This document shows positions 8,844 through 17,568 of a stretch of 64,000 nucleotides of DNA, one piece after another (position 1 is the first letter of the stretch; the number at the start of each line of letters is the position of its first letter). The stretch spans positions 1,922,001 to 1,986,000 of the forward strand of contig NZ_JAUQUB010000001.1 in NCBI RefSeq assembly GCF_030580675.1. The letters are read 5' to 3'. The position numbers and the translations under genes are program-made. The DNA comes from Antiquaquibacter soli (GTDB lineage Bacteria; Actinomycetota; Actinomycetes; Actinomycetales; Microbacteriaceae). The notes beneath the pieces are model-generated. The model was not told the origin of the DNA and made no database searches. It saw only the letters and a program-made list of their open reading frames with translations.

Positions 8844-10928
8844 ATGGCCGCCGGCGACACCGAATTCGGCACCGAGATGCGGGGCTACCGCAAGGATGAG
8901 GTCGACGCGGCGATCCAGGAGCTTCGGCGGGAGCTCATCAAGGCGAACGCCGACCGAGCGGATGCGGCCAAGGAGGTCAAGCGCCTGCTCGCGGTCAACG
9001 AAGACCTGCAGGCCGAGCTCGACGAGACCGGCAGCCCCACCTACAGCGGGCTCGGCACGAAGCTCGAGAACACGCTGCGCGTCGCGGAGGAGCAGTCGAC
9101 TCGGCTCATCGCGCAGGCCGACATCGACGCGGAGAAGCTGCGGCAGTCCGTCACCGCCGAGGTGCAGAAGCTGCGCGCGGATGCCGCAGAGGAGTCGCAG
9201 CGGCTGCTCGATGAGGCGAGCGCCCGGGCATCCAAGGCTCTCGCCGACGCGAAGTCGGAGTCCGACTCCCTGCTCGCGCGCGCTCGCGCCGAGGCGGAGA
9301 CCCTGAACCAGGATGCCCTGCGCGAGGCCGCGGCCGTGCGCGGCGCCGCCTCCACCGAGGCCGCCGAGGCCCGAGCTACCGCGAAGCGCGAGGCCGCCGC
9401 CCTCCGGGCCGACGCCGAGCGCGAGGCCGCGGAGCTGCGTGAGGCCGCGTCGCGCGAGGCGACGGCAGCCCGTGAGGCCGCCGCCGAGCTCGCCCGCGAC
9501 TCGGAGCTCGGCCGCGCGACCTTCGAGAACGAGAACGCCCGACTGCGCGCCGACCTCGCTCGCGACCTCGAGCAGGGCCGCACGGATCTTGCGCGCGAGC
9601 TCGCCACCGGTCGCGCCGAGCTCGAGGCGGAGACCGCTGCGGCGCGCACGAAACTCGCCAACGACACCGCCGCCGCGCAGGAGAAGCTCGCCAACGACAC
9701 TGCCGCCGCGCAGGAGAAGCTCCGCGTCGACACCGAGGCGGCTCGAGCCGCCCTCGAAGCGGACACCGCCGCAGCTCGGGCCGCCCTGGAGACCGAGACC
9801 ACCGAGGCCCGAGCGACTCTCGAGGCCGAGGCGCGCAACACGCGCGCCCAGCTCGAGTCCGAGGCCCGTCGCACCCGCGCGGAGCTCGAAGCCGAGGTCA
9901 CCGCGACCCGCACCGCGCTCGAGAACGAGGTGTCGTCCACGAAGGCGGCCCTCGAGAACGAGGTGTCCTCCACGAAGGCCGCGCTCGAGGCCGAGGTGTC
10001 CTCCACCAGGGCGGCGCTCGAGGCCGAGGTGTCTACGGCGCGCACGGCGGCCGAGACCGAGATCTCCGCGGCGCGGGCCGCTCTGGAGGCGGACACGGCA
10101 TCCGCGCGATCGGCCCTCGACGCCGAGCTCACGACCGCGCGCGCCGAGCTGGAGGCCGAGACCGCCGCGACCCGGCAGGCTCTCGAGTCCGAGACGACCG
10201 CGGCGCGCAATGACCTCGAGGCGCAGACGGCGGCTGCGCAAGCGGCGCTCAACGCCGACATGGCCGAGCGCTCGGCCGCCCTCGCCGCAGAGATCAAGCA
10301 GAAGCGTGCCGCCCTCGACAAGGAGGTCTCGGAGGCGCGGGCGAAGCTCGCGCACGACATCGAGAAGCAGACCACGGACCTCGCCCGCGACATCGAGCGT
10401 CAGCGCGCCGAGCTCGCGAGCGAGACGGAGTCGACGCGGGCCGCGCTTGCCCACCAGTCGGACGAGACACGCTCCCGACTCGAGCGCGAGGCCGAGCAGG
10501 CTCGCACCGCTCTCGAACTGGAGCTCGCGACGCGACGGGACGAGGCCGAGAAAGCCTTCCTCGCCGCCCAGCAGGAGGCCACCTCGCAGACGCAGGCATT
10601 CCTCGCCGAGGCCCAGGCGCAGCTCGCGGAGGCCACCCAGCGCGCGGCTGACAAGCGCCGCGAGGCCGAGCGACTCGAGGCCGAGTCGACCGCCGCAGCG
10701 CGAGCCGTCCGCGAGGAGGCCGACGCCCACGCCCGCGAGGTGGTCGAGTCGGCGCAGGCGCGCGCGAAGTCGATCGTGGAGAGCGCGGAGAAGCGCCACG
10801 CCGAGCTCATCGCCGACGCCGAGGAGCGGCTCGCGAAGATCCGCATCGAGCGCGAGACCGTCGCCGGCTACTTCGAGAACCTGCGCGGCGTGCTGTCGCA
10901 GGCGGAAAAGGTCGCCTCGGAGCAGTAA
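8844..10928 (+). CDS. Scy/FilP-like coiled-coil cytoskeletal protein
   Basis: A 694-residue protein that begins with a DivIVA-type targeting motif (FGTEMRGYRKDEVDAAI) and continues as almost uninterrupted alanine/glutamate/arginine-rich coiled coil. Residues about 234-572 are some 31 consecutive 11-residue units such as AALEAEVSSTR, a hendecad periodicity giving nearly straight coiled coil. Streptomyces Scy has the same design and organises polar growth; a role in polar scaffolding is inferred. AAGGAG precedes the ATG. Nearly the whole chain is low complexity, so similarity searches would be dominated by composition. Confidence 0.8.
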   Translation: MAAGDTEFGTEMRGYRKDEVDAAIQELRRELIKANADRADAAKEVKRLLAVNEDLQAELDETGSPTYSGLGTKLENTLRVAEEQSTRLIAQADIDAEKLRQSVTAEVQKLRADAAEESQRLLDEASARASKALADAKSESDSLLARARAEAETLNQDALREAAAVRGAASTEAAEARATAKREAAALRADAEREAAELREAASREATAAREAAAELARDSELGRATFENENARLRADLARDLEQGRTDLARELATGRAELEAETAAARTKLANDTAAAQEKLANDTAAAQEKLRVDTEAARAALEADTAAARAALETETTEARATLEAEARNTRAQLESEARRTRAELEAEVTATRTALENEVSSTKAALENEVSSTKAALEAEVSSTRAALEAEVSTARTAAETEISAARAALEADTASARSALDAELTTARAELEAETAATRQALESETTAARNDLEAQTAAAQAALNADMAERSAALAAEIKQKRAALDKEVSEARAKLAHDIEKQTTDLARDIERQRAELASETESTRAALAHQSDETRSRLEREAEQARTALELELATRRDEAEKAFLAAQQEATSQTQAFLAEAQAQLAEATQRAADKRREAERLEAESTAAARAVREEADAHAREVVESAQARAKSIVESAEKRHAELIADAEERLAKIRIERETVAGYFENLRGVLSQAEKVASEQ
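9915..10046 (+). repeat. 33-bp tandem repeat within the coiled-coil gene
   Basis: Four near-identical 33-base units begin at 9915, 9948, 9981 and 10014, each encoding an 11-residue AALExEVSSTx unit; the fourth diverges at its end. They are the best-conserved part of a longer degenerate array (about 9546-10566). The near identity at synonymous positions suggests recent duplication or gene conversion, and the copy number may vary between strains. Confidence 0.85.
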
Positions 10929-10968
10929 TCTGCACTGACCAGCGTTTCGACGACCCCGAAGGACCCGT

Positions 10969-12030
10969 GTGAAGATCCAGAACGCATTCCGTGTGGGGCT
11001 CCTCGGCGGGCTCGGCGTGCTCGTGGCCGTCGGCATCGGCGCGACCGTGGCATCCCTCGCCACGATCCTCACCTACGTCGGCGCCGCGCTGTTCCTCGCG
11101 CTCGGCCTCGACCCCGTGGTGAGCTGGCTCGAGCGCCACAAGTTCCCGCGGCCGCTCGCCATCGTGACTGTCCTGGTGGGCGTGCTCGCCGTCTTCGCGG
11201 GCCTCATCTTCGCGATCGTGCCGGTCATCATCGACCAGGTGCAGACGGCGACCAAGACGATCCCGAGGTTCATCGACTCGTTCTTCGACGGGACGGCGCG
11301 CAAGTTCATCGAGGACACGTTCCCGTGGATCAACGTGCAGGACATGCTCGACGGCATCCAGGACTGGCTGGGCACCCTCGACTGGACGCAGGTCGGCGGC
11401 GGCGTGCTGACGGTCGGCATCGGCATCGCGACCGGGGCGACGGGCGCGGTGATCGTGCTCATCCTCACGATCTACTTCGTGTCGTCGCTGTCGAGCCTCA
11501 AGCGCGGCATCTACCGCCTGGTGCCCGCATCGAAGCGGCCCACGTTCATCGATCTCGCCGAACAGGTCTCCAAGGCCGTCGGTCGGTTCGTGAGCGGACA
11601 GGTGCTCCTGGCCCTGTGCAACGGGGTGCTCTCGTTCCTCGTGCTCACGGTGATCCTGCCGTGGTTCGGCGTCCAGATCTCCTACTCGGCCCTGCTCGCG
11701 TTCATCGCCTTCCTCGGGTCGCTCATCCCGCTCGTCGGCACCATCTCGGGGTCGGTCGTCATCACCCTGCTCGTGCTGCTGTTCGACGGCTCGCCCGCGT
11801 GGTTCATCGTCGGCATCTACTACCTCGTCTACATGCAGCTCGAGGCCTACGTGCTCAACCCGCGGATCATGGCCCAGGCCGTGAAGGTGCCGGGCGCGGT
11901 GGTCGTGATCGCCGCACTCGCGGGAGGCACGCTGCTGGGCATCCTCGGCGCACTCATCGCGATCCCGGTGGCTGCCGCGATCATGCTCGTCATCGACCAG
12001 GTCTTCGTGCCGCGGCAGGAAGAGCTGTAG
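10969..12030 (+). CDS. AI-2E family transporter (UPF0118/PerM-like)
   Basis: A 353-residue polytopic membrane protein with the usual plan: two N-terminal helices, a helix near 65-85, a long soluble region and four or five helices in the second half. GSLIPLVGTISG and YVLNPRIMAQAVKVP are typical of the family, which includes TqsA and various ion or small-molecule exporters; the substrate here cannot be told. The GTG start has GAAGGA about nine bases upstream. It follows the coiled-coil gene by 40 bases on the same strand and may be co-transcribed with it. Confidence 0.85.
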   Translation: MKIQNAFRVGLLGGLGVLVAVGIGATVASLATILTYVGAALFLALGLDPVVSWLERHKFPRPLAIVTVLVGVLAVFAGLIFAIVPVIIDQVQTATKTIPRFIDSFFDGTARKFIEDTFPWINVQDMLDGIQDWLGTLDWTQVGGGVLTVGIGIATGATGAVIVLILTIYFVSSLSSLKRGIYRLVPASKRPTFIDLAEQVSKAVGRFVSGQVLLALCNGVLSFLVLTVILPWFGVQISYSALLAFIAFLGSLIPLVGTISGSVVITLLVLLFDGSPAWFIVGIYYLVYMQLEAYVLNPRIMAQAVKVPGAVVVIAALAGGTLLGILGALIAIPVAAAIMLVIDQVFVPRQEEL

Positions 12031-12033
12031 CGG

Positions 12034-12750
12034 CTACTCGTCCCACGTTCGCGGCAGGGGCAGGACCCCGGGGTTCAGCCGCGCCACGATCTCCGTGAGC
12101 ACACGGTAGGTCTGCTCCTCCCCCACCCACAGGTGCTTGCCGCCTTCCACGGCGACGAACTCGAGGTCCGGAACGCTCGCGAAGCGCTCGCGCGCCTCGC
12201 CGGGACGCAAGTAGTCGTCGAGCTCGGGGATGACGGCCACGAGCCGCTTGCCGCTTCCCGCCCACGCGGCGACCTCCTCGGGCGATGTCCTGTGCAGCGG
12301 CGGCGAGAGCAGGATGGCGCCGACGATGGGATGCGCGAGCCCCCACTTGAGCGTGACCTCCGTGCCGAACGACCACCCCACGAGCCACGGGTTCGGCAGG
12401 CCGCGGTCGGCGACGAAGTCCATCGCTGCCGCGAGGTCGTGCTGCTCGTCGACGCCGTGCCCGAACTGCCCCTGAGAGGTGCCGCGCGGGGAGGTGACCC
12501 CCCGGAAGTTGAAGCGCAGCACCGCGATGTCCGCGAGGGCGGGCAGCCGCGCGGCCGCCTTGCGCAGGATGTGCGAGTCCATGAAGCCGCCTGCGGTGGG
12601 CAGCGGATGCAGGGCCACGATCGTCGCGACGGGGTCTGCGGCCTCGGGCAGCGCGAGCTCCCCCACGAGAGTCAGCCCGTCGGCGGTGTGCAGCTCGATG
12701 TCTTCGCGCCGGGCGGGCAGCTCGGTCGCGCCGCGGATCTCGATCGTCAT
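12034..12750 (-). CDS. Alpha/beta hydrolase
   Basis: A 238-residue cytoplasmic serine hydrolase. The nucleophile elbow GWSFGTE, an early HPLPTAGGFMD stretch (oxyanion region) and a late GGKHLWVG histidine give the catalytic set. This is the dienelactone-hydrolase-like or YcjY-like short type; the substrate is unknown. ATG 12750 is chosen for the TAGGAG placed seven bases upstream. An open frame continues to 12915, but the extension overlaps the zinc-ribbon gene and lacks hydrolase sequence. It follows that gene by seven bases. Confidence 0.82.
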   Translation of the reverse strand: MTIEIRGATELPARREDIELHTADGLTLVGELALPEAADPVATIVALHPLPTAGGFMDSHILRKAAARLPALADIAVLRFNFRGVTSPRGTSQGQFGHGVDEQHDLAAAMDFVADRGLPNPWLVGWSFGTEVTLKWGLAHPIVGAILLSPPLHRTSPEEVAAWAGSGKRLVAVIPELDDYLRPGEARERFASVPDLEFVAVEGGKHLWVGEEQTYRVLTEIVARLNPGVLPLPRTWDE

Positions 12751-12757
12751 AGGGCTC

Positions 12758-13057
12758 CTAGGTCCTGATCTTCCAGCAGTGCACATGCCAGTGCCGACGC
12801 GCGGCCAGGTCGTCGGCCTCGCCGAACAACCCGTCGGCGCGCCACGCCACGAGGTGGGCGAGTCCGGGCTCGATCTCGAGTCCGCAGCCCGGACAGGTGT
12901 ACACCTTGACCGCACTCGCGGCCGTGAGGGGCTGCACGTTCCAGAGCCCGTCGCGCTTGCTCTCGGTGTGCAGGCGACCCTGGAGCGCCCTCGCGAGATC
13001 GAGCTCGGGAACCTCGTCCCGGTCCCGACGTCCGCGGGGTCGGTTCGAGCGGGGCAT
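12758..13057 (-). CDS. Small zinc-ribbon-like protein, actinobacterial hypothetical
   Basis: A 99-residue basic protein with an arginine-rich N-terminus (PRSNRPRGRRDRDE), then CPGCGLEIEPG and a C-terminal HWHVHCW. The two cysteines with the late His/Cys could bind one zinc ion. Related actinobacterial proteins are often labelled ATP/GTP-binding, without visible support here. TAGGCT lies six bases and GGAGG three bases before ATG, so it may start leaderless or by Shine-Dalgarno pairing. The hydrolase gene follows closely. Confidence 0.75.
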   Translation of the reverse strand: MPRSNRPRGRRDRDEVPELDLARALQGRLHTESKRDGLWNVQPLTAASAVKVYTCPGCGLEIEPGLAHLVAWRADGLFGEADDLAARRHWHVHCWKIRT

Positions 13058-13070
13058 GCCTCCAGCCTAC

Positions 13071-14801
13071 TCAGGCCGAGTCGTCGAACTGCTCGAGCCG
13101 GGCCTCCTCGAGGTCGAGCATCACCTGCGCGCGCGAGAGGATGCGAGAGGAGTAGCTACCCGCTGAGCGCGCCTCGAGCAGTGCCTCCCGCTCGGCGTCG
13201 AGCACGGCGCGGCGGAGCTCTCGGTACCGGTGCTGGGGCGAGCGGGCGAGCCTCTCCGCGTCGCCTTCATGTTCCACACGCTCCCACGCGGCGGATGCCC
13301 CGAGCAGCGTATCGCCACGGACCCGCTCCACTACTTCGGGGTCGATCTCCTCGCCGTCCTCGTCGACGGGCGATTCGAGGACGGCGAGTCCCGCTTCGTT
13401 GAGCTCGTCGAGGAGTGAGGCGAACTCCCGGCGGTCGGCAGCCGCATCCGTGCCCTGGATGCCCGTGACGCGGATGAGCCAGGGAAGCGTGCCGCCCTGC
13501 AGGAGCAGGGTGACGATCGCCACGGTGAACGCGATGAGCACGAGCTGCGAGCGGTAGGGCGTCGTGTCGGGGAGCGACTGGGCAGCCGCGAGCGTAACCA
13601 CTCCGCGCATCCCGGACCAGCTCAGGATGACACCGCCACGCCAGCCGAGTCCCTGCGCCCGGAGCTCCTTGAGGTCGTTGTCGCGCCTCTCGAGCCGCTT
13701 CTGGGCGCTCTCCACCCGCCGTTGCAGGTGCACGGGCAGCTCCCCCGGTGGGGTGCGCTCCTCGAGCAGCGAGCGGAACCGCTCCTGCTGCTGCGCCGAC
13801 CTGCGCTCCTGGGAGCGGAGCCAGCCGAGCAGCGGCCCCACGAAGAGGAACCGGAGGACGATGACGAGGGCCGTGACGAGCAGTCCGAGGAGCACCGCCT
13901 GTCCCACGCTCAGGTCCTGCTCCTGCACGCTCTCCAGCACGAAGCTGAGTTCGAGCCCCATGAGCAGGAACACCCCGTTCTCGAGGATGAACTGGATGGT
14001 GCGCCAGTTGGTCCGCTCGGTCGCGCGCATCTGGGGCGAGAACCGTCGAGCCGCGTGGTGCCCGGAGTAGAGCCCGGCCGCCACGACGGCGATCACGCCG
14101 CTCGCCCCCACGTACTCGGCGGGCACGAAGGCGATGAACGGCACAGCGAAGGAGATCGCGGTGTCGAGCAGGGGGTCCCGCAGCTTCGACCGCACCCACA
14201 CGGTGATGACCCCGACGACCAGGCCGATGGCGATCGCCACGGTCACGGCGAAGGCGAAGTCGCCCAGGGCATCCCAGAAGGTGACGACCCCCGCGGTCGC
14301 CGCGATCGCCGATCGCAGCAGCACGAGAGCGGTCGCGTCGTTGACGAGCCCCTCCCCCTCGAGGATCGTCACGAGCCGGGGCGGCAGTCCGAAGCGCTTG
14401 GCGACGGCGGTTGCTGCGACAGCGTCGGTCGGACTGATGACAGCGCCGACGGCGATAGCGGCGGGCAGTGACAGAGCCGGAAATACGAGCCAGAGCAGCA
14501 CGCCGGTGGCGAACGTCGTGCCGATGACGAGCAGCACGCTGAGCGCGCCGATCGACGCGAAGTTGCGCCGGAAATCGACGACGGGCACCGTGATCGCCGA
14601 CGAGTACAGGATGGGCGGGAGCAATCCCAGCAGGATCACGTCGGCCGGGACCTCGTCCGGCGCGCCCGGCACGAAGCTCAGGCCCGCACCGATGATGATG
14701 AGCAGGAGCGGGGCGGCGATGCCGAGCTTCTTGCCGAAGACGCCAGCAGCGACGATCGTCACGAGCCCGATCACCAGGAAAATGGCCAGCTGCAGCTCCA
14801 T
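13071..14801 (-). CDS. Cation/proton antiporter, CPA1 (NhaP-like) family
   Basis: A 576-residue protein with about 12 transmembrane helices up to residue 410 and a charged cytoplasmic tail of some 150 residues. GAVISPTDAVAATAVAKRFG and EGEGLVNDATALVL are the core antiporter motifs that hold the ion-binding acidic residues. It exchanges Na+ or K+ for protons, for pH and salt homeostasis. TAAGCT ends six bases before the ATG with no ribosome binding site between, which suggests a leaderless transcript. The acidic C-terminal tail may be regulatory. Confidence 0.92.
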   Translation of the reverse strand: MELQLAIFLVIGLVTIVAAGVFGKKLGIAAPLLLIIIGAGLSFVPGAPDEVPADVILLGLLPPILYSSAITVPVVDFRRNFASIGALSVLLVIGTTFATGVLLWLVFPALSLPAAIAVGAVISPTDAVAATAVAKRFGLPPRLVTILEGEGLVNDATALVLLRSAIAATAGVVTFWDALGDFAFAVTVAIAIGLVVGVITVWVRSKLRDPLLDTAISFAVPFIAFVPAEYVGASGVIAVVAAGLYSGHHAARRFSPQMRATERTNWRTIQFILENGVFLLMGLELSFVLESVQEQDLSVGQAVLLGLLVTALVIVLRFLFVGPLLGWLRSQERRSAQQQERFRSLLEERTPPGELPVHLQRRVESAQKRLERRDNDLKELRAQGLGWRGGVILSWSGMRGVVTLAAAQSLPDTTPYRSQLVLIAFTVAIVTLLLQGGTLPWLIRVTGIQGTDAAADRREFASLLDELNEAGLAVLESPVDEDGEEIDPEVVERVRGDTLLGASAAWERVEHEGDAERLARSPQHRYRELRRAVLDAEREALLEARSAGSYSSRILSRAQVMLDLEEARLEQFDDSA

Positions 14802-14824
14802 CGCGCCAGCTTAGCGATGACCGG

Positions 14825-15466
14825 CTAGTACCAGCCCTCGGTCTCGGAGTGCGCCCAGGCTCCGCAGGCCGTGCCGTATCGCCCCACGATGTAGGAGAGG
14901 CCCCACTGGATCTGCGTCGCGGGGTTCGTCGCCCAGTCCGCGCCCGCCGACGCCATCTTGTCACCGGGAAGCGCCTGCGGGATGCCGTACGCCCCGCTCG
15001 AGGCGTTGTGCGCGTACACGTTCCAGCCCGACTCGCGGTTCCACAGGGCGACGAGGCAGTCATACTCGTTCGCTCCCCAGCCCATGCCCGTGATCATCTG
15101 CAGGGCGATCGCCTGGGCCGTGCCGGGATCGGGAACTCCCGCGGCCGGAGCGGCGGACACCACCGGGGCCACGACGACCTCGCTCGTTTCGAACGCGTCA
15201 CGCGCGGCGGAATGCGAGTACTCGCCCGCTACCGTCAACTGCTGCACGTCACCCACGAGCGGCTCACCGGGGGCCACCGGGTACAGCGTCGCCGCCGTCG
15301 CACCGGACGTGTACGGAGTGAGGATGCCCGACAGCACGAGTGCCGAGCTCGCGAACACGGCGAACAGCGGAAGAGACCACGGCGTGCGCACATGGCGCCC
15401 CGTGACATCCCCGCCGGCGCTCTTTCGCTCCGCGCGGAGAACGCTCAGTCTCTCGTGTCTCCCCAC
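14825..15466 (-). CDS. Secreted lytic-transglycosylase-like protein
   Basis: A 213-residue exported protein: a basic cytoplasmic head, a hydrophobic segment (31-50), a linker, and a C-terminal lysozyme-like domain with the catalytic-type glutamate E145 in LWNRESGWNVYA. GAYGIPQALPGDKM and the ending RYGTACGAWAHSETEGWY are typical of the actinobacterial Rpf-related transglycosylase domain. It probably trims peptidoglycan at the cell surface. TAAAAT (15481-15476 on minus) lies nine bases before the GTG with no ribosome binding site, so the message is nearly leaderless. Confidence 0.88.
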   Translation of the reverse strand: MGRHERLSVLRAERKSAGGDVTGRHVRTPWSLPLFAVFASSALVLSGILTPYTSGATAATLYPVAPGEPLVGDVQQLTVAGEYSHSAARDAFETSEVVVAPVVSAAPAAGVPDPGTAQAIALQMITGMGWGANEYDCLVALWNRESGWNVYAHNASSGAYGIPQALPGDKMASAGADWATNPATQIQWGLSYIVGRYGTACGAWAHSETEGWY

Positions 15467-15513
15467 AGTTGCACGATTTTAGCCGAACAAAGCTGCACAG
15501 CGGCAGTGAGGGG

Positions 15514-16065
15514 CTAGCGAACCGCCAGCATCACGTCGATGACCGCGTCGAGCAGCAGGTCGACCTGGAGCTCGGAGTAGCCGCGCTTCTTCGTCTTGAA
15601 CACGACGGTGCGCACCTGGTCGACACTCATCGGCTTGCCGTGCTGGAAGTAGCCGACGAGTCGGTCCGCAAAGGCGTCGACCGCCTTGGGGTCGTAGCCG
15701 TCGGTAAAGATGCCGGTGCGGTTGAAGCGCTGGCCCTTCGGCCGGGCGAGCCTGTTGAGGATCTCCTGGGCCGAGGCGCGCGCGTTCGCGTACCACGCGG
15801 CGTCCCCGACCTCGGCGAAGGCCCGCTCCCGCTCCCGGGCCGCGAAGGCGTCCTCGAGGCGCTCGAGCGCGGCGTCCACGTGCGTGGTCGAGTACCCGCC
15901 CCTCTGCATGCTGAAGGCCGTCGTGCGGATGGACTCCGCGGTGACGACGCTCAGCCCCCCGCGATCGGAGGTGTACGCCCGTCGAGCCTCCTCGAGGAAG
16001 TCCTCGACCTGGTCGATGTTGTACCCCGGTCGCGACTTGCGGGTGCGCGGGAAGGTTGTGCTCAC
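15514..16065 (-). CDS. DivIVA-domain repeat protein
   Basis: A 183-residue protein with four units of the DivIVA N-terminal motif F-x(n)-GY-x(4)-VD: PGYNIDQVEDF, GGYSTTHVDAA, DGYDPKAVDAF and RGYSELQVDLL. There is no long coiled coil, unlike true DivIVA, so it looks like an adaptor with several membrane-curvature or partner-binding elements. GTG 16065 is chosen because the first unit begins soon after it and CACAAT lies six bases upstream, a possible leaderless start. It lies just before cdsA, 15 bases from its stop. Confidence 0.83.
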   Translation of the reverse strand: MSTTFPRTRKSRPGYNIDQVEDFLEEARRAYTSDRGGLSVVTAESIRTTAFSMQRGGYSTTHVDAALERLEDAFAARERERAFAEVGDAAWYANARASAQEILNRLARPKGQRFNRTGIFTDGYDPKAVDAFADRLVGYFQHGKPMSVDQVRTVVFKTKKRGYSELQVDLLLDAVIDVMLAVR

Positions 16066-16079
16066 CGCTCTATTGTGCC

Positions 16080-16955
16080 CTAGGTGAAGATGAGAAAGAG
16101 CGCAAAGGCCGCCGCGCCCGACAGCAGCGACGAGTCGACCCGGTCGAGGAAGCCGCCGTGACCCGGGAGCCAGGTACTGATGTCCTTGATGCCGAGGTCG
16201 CGCTTGATGAGCGACTCGGCAAGGTCGCCGATCGTCGCGGTGCCCACGAGGACCACCCCGAGGACGATGCCGACCCACCAGGGCTGCTGCAGCATGAAGA
16301 GCGCGAGCAGGACGCCCGCCACGATCGCCACGACGACGGAGCCGGCGAAGCCCTCCCAGGTCTTACCGGGGCTGATGATGGGCGCCATCTTGTGTCGGCC
16401 GAAGGCGAGGCCGCTCGCGTAGGCGCCGGTGTCGACGGCGACGACCACGATGAGGAAGGCCAGCGTCCACCACTGGCCGCCGTCCTGGGCGGTCAGGAGC
16501 ACGGTGTAGCCGCCCATGAAGGCGACGTACGCCATGATGAATGCGCCCGCCCCGATGTCCTTGAGGAGGTCGAGACCGGAGACGCGGTGACTCGGCCGAA
16601 CGAGTTCGACGAGTCGCCAGACGGCGATCGCCGCGATGCCGGCGAGCGTCACGAGCCAGTGGCCGGTCGCCCCCCAGTAGAACGCCGCGGGCACGACCGC
16701 GAGCCCGGCGACGACCGTGGGCAGTCGCGGCACGTCCCGCCCCGCGAACCGCAGGGCGCTCGCGAGCTCGAACGACGTGAAGCCGATGAGTGCCGCCGCG
16801 AAGAGCATGTAGAGCTCTTTGACGACGATGAGGCTGACGAGCAGCGATCCCCCGAGCACGAGGCCCACGATGATCGCCCGCACGAGGGGTCGACCGGACC
16901 GCGCGTTGATCTTGTCGTTCGTCGCGCGGACCTGGGCTTCGAAGTCGGAGACCAT
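16080..16955 (-). CDS. cdsA: Phosphatidate cytidylyltransferase (CDP-diglyceride synthase)
   Basis: Makes CDP-diacylglycerol from phosphatidic acid and CTP, the branch point of phospholipid synthesis, in the cytoplasmic membrane. The 291 residues form about eight transmembrane helices. The C-terminal signature is complete: SPGKTWEGFAGS followed by KRDLGIKDISTWLPGHGG and DRVDS. The ATG shares one base with the frr stop (TGATG), so it is translationally coupled to ribosome recycling factor, the arrangement seen across actinobacteria. Confidence 0.96.
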   Translation of the reverse strand: MVSDFEAQVRATNDKINARSGRPLVRAIIVGLVLGGSLLVSLIVVKELYMLFAAALIGFTSFELASALRFAGRDVPRLPTVVAGLAVVPAAFYWGATGHWLVTLAGIAAIAVWRLVELVRPSHRVSGLDLLKDIGAGAFIMAYVAFMGGYTVLLTAQDGGQWWTLAFLIVVVAVDTGAYASGLAFGRHKMAPIISPGKTWEGFAGSVVVAIVAGVLLALFMLQQPWWVGIVLGVVLVGTATIGDLAESLIKRDLGIKDISTWLPGHGGFLDRVDSSLLSGAAAFALFLIFT

Positions 16956-17506
16956 CAGACCTCGAGCAGCTCGGCTTCCTTGCGCTTGAGGGCCTCGTCG
17001 ATCGCCTCGACGTGGGACTTCGTGATCGACTCGAGCTCCTTCTCGGCGCGAGCGATCTCGTCCTCCCCGACCTCCTTGAGAGCGTCGAGGTCGTCCTTCG
17101 CCTTGCGACGGATGTTGCGCAGCGCGACGCGGGACTGCTCGGCCTTGTCGCGCACGATCTTGACGAACTCCTTACGACGGTCCTCGGTGAGCTCCGGGAG
17201 CGTCGCGCGGATGATCGAGCCGTCGTTGCCGACGTTGGCGCCCAGGTTCGGCGCGCTGACGATGGCCTTCTCGATCTCCTTCAGCGCGCTCTTGTCGAAC
17301 GGCGTGATCACGAGCGTGCGCGCCTCCTGGTTGACCATCGAGGCGAGCTGACCGAGCGGCGTCGGGGTGCCGTAGTAGTCGACGAGCACCTTCTGGAAGA
17401 GCGCCGGATTGGCCCGGCCCGTGCGCACGGTCGCGAAGTCGTCCTTGGCGACCTCCACGGCCTTCTGCATCTTCTCTTTGGCTTCGGCCATCACGTCGCT
17501 GATCAC
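16955..17506 (-). CDS. frr: Ribosome recycling factor
   Basis: Splits the post-termination ribosome together with EF-G. The 183 residues are of normal length; [30 protein letters not shown] and [16 protein letters not shown] are family motifs. GTG 17506 ([12 protein letters not shown]) has AAAGGAG upstream at good spacing; an in-frame ATG five codons on is less well placed. In most actinobacteria pyrH lies directly upstream; here an EamA transporter gene is inserted between pyrH and frr. Confidence 0.96.
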   Translation of the reverse strand: MISDVMAEAKEKMQKAVEVAKDDFATVRTGRANPALFQKVLVDYYGTPTPLGQLASMVNQEARTLVITPFDKSALKEIEKAIVSAPNLGANVGNDGSIIRATLPELTEDRRKEFVKIVRDKAEQSRVALRNIRRKAKDDLDALKEVGEDEIARAEKELESITKSHVEAIDEALKRKEAELLEV

Positions 17507-17568
17507 AGGCAACTCCTTTGTGTCTTCAGCAAGTTTAGTGGCGAGCGCGCTCCCGCCACGACCGCCGC

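Noticed and set aside
9546-10566. Tandem 33-base repeats as a CRISPR array
   Set aside because: Units are directly adjacent without spacers, in frame and coding for 11-residue coiled-coil units.
12034-12915. Longer form of the hydrolase starting at 12915
   Set aside because: The extension runs through the zinc-ribbon gene in another frame and is not hydrolase-like; ATG 12750 has a good ribosome binding site.
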